A stretch of 22,423 nt of DNA from Rhodoferax sp. UBA4409 (GTDB lineage: Bacteria > Pseudomonadota > Gammaproteobacteria > Burkholderiales > Burkholderiaceae_C). Within the stretch, counting starts at the first letter, position 1, and each line of letters starts with the position of its first letter. The stretch lies in contig DGQR01000193.1 in NCBI GenBank assembly GCA_002390825.1, positions 1-22,423 of the forward strand, given 5' to 3'. A model generated the notes under the pieces. It was not told where the DNA came from. It saw only the letters and a list, made by a program, of their open reading frames with translations, and did no database searches. Positions 21,255 to 22,423 of this stretch are shown here, piece after piece. The translations under genes were made by a program, and so were the position numbers.

Positions 21255-22181
21255 ATGAATACGACGCCCCTCCACCTACAAACCCCGCTCCTGGAATCCC
21301 GCCCCCTGAGCCTCGCCGCGCAGTGCACCGTCTGGCTCAAGATGGAGGCGCTGCAGCCGCCTGGCAGCTTCAAGATTCGTGGCATTGGCTATGCCTGCCA
21401 GATCCATGCGCAGCGCGGTGCTAAGCGTTTTGTGTCGTCGTCCGGTGGCAACGCAGGCATGGCGGTGGCTTATGCGGGGCGGGTGCTGAGCATTCCAGTG
21501 ACCGTGGTGGTGCCCCAGACCACGACTGCCAGGGCGCAAGAGCTGCTGCGGCTGGAAAATGCCGAGGTCATCGTGCATGGCGCTTCTTGGCAAGAGGCCA
21601 ATGAACTGGCGCTCTCCATGGTGGGGCTGGACGATGCGTTTTTGCACCCGTTTGACGACCCGCTGCTGAGGACGGGCCACGCCAGCATGATCGACGAGGT
21701 AGCCAGCGCGGGCGTGGTGCCCGATGCGGTGGTGTTGTCGGTGGGCGGTGGCGGTTTGCTGTCGGGTGTGGCAGAGGGCATGGCGCGCAATGGCTGGGGA
21801 CAGGTGCCGATCATCGCGGTGGAAACTGAGGGCGCCGCCTCGCTGCATGCAGTCATGCAGGCGGGGCACACAGTGGCACTAGACGCCATCACTAGCGTTG
21901 CCAGTTCGCTAGGCGCCAAGCGCGTGTGCGAGCAGGCCCTGCAATGTGCCCAGCAGCGGCCGGTGCAAAGCGTGTTGATCTCAGATGCCAGTGCGCTGGA
22001 TGCTTGCGAGCGCTTCTTGAACGACCACCGCGTACTGGTGGAGCCCGCTTGTGGTGCGAGCCTCGCGCTGGCCTATGAAGCCAACGCGGCGCTAGCGCCC
22101 TTCCGCAACGTGCTGTTCATCGTGTGCGGCGGCGCCACTGTCACCGTGGATCAAATCCGCCAGTGGCGACAAGCCGCTTAA
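21255..22181 (+). CDS. PLP-dependent L-serine/L-threonine dehydratase (SDS-like)
   Basis: The 308-aa protein is a fold-type II pyridoxal-phosphate enzyme. The Schiff-base Lys40 lies in PGSFKIRG, the substrate-binding loop is SSGGNAG, the phosphate-binding loop is GGGGLLSG, and a C-terminal CGGATV sits where the cofactor pyridine nitrogen is bound. It lacks an ACT regulatory domain and is short, like serine dehydratases of the mammalian SDS type and catabolic dehydratases. It would release ammonia and pyruvate or 2-oxobutyrate from serine or threonine in the cytoplasm. The substrate choice is not certain. The gene is divergent from the PACE gene with a 54-bp gap and no strong ribosome-binding site. 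Confidence 0.93.
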   Translation: MNTTPLHLQTPLLESRPLSLAAQCTVWLKMEALQPPGSFKIRGIGYACQIHAQRGAKRFVSSSGGNAGMAVAYAGRVLSIPVTVVVPQTTTARAQELLRLENAEVIVHGASWQEANELALSMVGLDDAFLHPFDDPLLRTGHASMIDEVASAGVVPDAVVLSVGGGGLLSGVAEGMARNGWGQVPIIAVETEGAASLHAVMQAGHTVALDAITSVASSLGAKRVCEQALQCAQQRPVQSVLISDASALDACERFLNDHRVLVEPACGASLALAYEANAALAPFRNVLFIVCGGATVTVDQIRQWRQAA

Positions 22182-22189
22182 CGGCGGCT
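22172..22189. terminator. Short hairpin between convergent genes
   Basis: AGCCGC (22172-22177) and GCGGCT (22184-22189) form a perfect 6-bp GC-rich stem with a 6-base loop. It includes the stop codon of the dehydratase gene and lies next to the stop of the convergent glycine-zipper gene. It may end transcription from both sides, but no T run follows. Confidence 0.4.
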
Positions 22190-22195
22190 AGAGGT

Positions 22196-22423
22196 TTACG
22201 GGGCAGCGTTCTTTTTGGCGATTTCATTGCCAACGTAGCCGCCACCCACTGCACCGGCGATGGTGGCAAGGGTTTTGCCATCGCCGCTCCCGAACTGGTT
22301 GCCGACCAAGCCACCCACAACCGCACCAATACCGATTCCGACCGCGCTGTTTTTCTCGGCAGCAGGAGCGGGAGTGGCAGTAGCTTGTGCGGGAGGCGTG
22401 GAGTTCGATGCCACTTGCCCAGA
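22196..22423 (-). CDS. Glycine-zipper 2TM-domain protein, 5' end missing
   Basis: The minus-strand frame is open to the right edge, so the N-terminus lies outside the window; 75 residues are visible. A Pro/Ala-rich linker (PPAQATATPAPAAEKN) is followed by a glycine-zipper membrane pair (GIGIGAVVGGLVGNQFGSGDG and LATIAGAVGGGYVGNEIAKK) at the C-terminus, the layout of the SlyB/17-kDa-antigen-like envelope proteins. A GTG at 22414 could be read as a start, but the linker just behind it suggests a longer protein. It is probably an envelope protein and converges on the dehydratase gene. Confidence 0.82.
   Translation of the reverse strand, partial: SGQVASNSTPPAQATATPAPAAEKNSAVGIGIGAVVGGLVGNQFGSGDGKTLATIAGAVGGGYVGNEIAKKNAAP

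Noticed and set aside
22414..22423. GTG at 22414 as the true start of the right-edge glycine-zipper gene
   Set aside because: The frame stays open to the edge and a linker begins at once, so the real start is more likely outside the window.

Overview
The window is compact, GC-rich (clearly above 60 %) bacterial chromosome with short intergenic gaps. Gene content and protein style point to a betaproteobacterium of the order Burkholderiales, most likely Comamonadaceae (Rhodoferax/Polaromonas/Acidovorax-like). This placement is inference. The evidence is the hppD + Lrp pair, the Crp/Fnr-like regulators, and a dispersed intergenic repeat at about 18.21-18.28 kb that resembles one I remember from that family. 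I see no tRNA, rRNA, CRISPR array, insertion sequence or prophage.

Layout. (1) 1-2.17 kb, tyrosine catabolism: a VOC-family protein cut by the left edge, hppD, and a divergent Lrp/AsnC regulator with a palindrome at its start. (2) 2.14-11.9 kb, an apparent four-gene minus-strand operon read right to left: an 88-aa membrane protein, a 2784-aa cyclic beta-1,2-glucan synthase (NdvB/Cgs type), a BON-domain lipoprotein and an OmpA-type peptidoglycan-binding protein. Two adjacent perfect hairpins end it. The 88-aa frame and the synthase are in the same reading frame, separated only by one TAG and one Gly codon. (3) 12.1-14.7 kb, regulation: two Crp/Fnr-type regulators arranged tail to tail with overlapping stop codons, then a 76-aa protein translationally coupled to a GGDEF diguanylate cyclase. 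(4) 14.6-15.9 kb, minus-strand envelope genes: a glycine-zipper lipoprotein and a yqjD-yqjE-yqjK-like operon whose last gene overlaps the end of the GGDEF gene. (5) 16.1-18.2 kb: an MFS transporter divergent from an AraC regulator. (6) 18.3-20.1 kb: a double PRC-barrel protein and a PPK2 polyphosphate kinase. (7) 20.1-22.4 kb: a small membrane protein, a DUF4262 protein, a PACE efflux pump, a divergent PLP serine/threonine dehydratase, and a glycine-zipper protein cut by the right edge.

How it fits together. The centre of the window reads as an envelope/general-stress island: periplasmic glucan synthesis, BON, OmpA and glycine-zipper envelope proteins, YqjD/E membrane proteins, c-di-GMP, polyphosphate and PRC-barrel functions, under two Crp/Fnr regulators. 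The main new observation is a shared 16-bp palindrome of Crp/Fnr geometry, approximately TGTKCG-N4-CGCACA followed by GAC. It lies between the glucan operon and the first regulator (two copies), between the second regulator and the GGDEF operon (one good and one degenerate copy), and upstream of the PRC-barrel gene. This suggests that the two regulators control the island as a small regulon. That link is inferred from sequence only.
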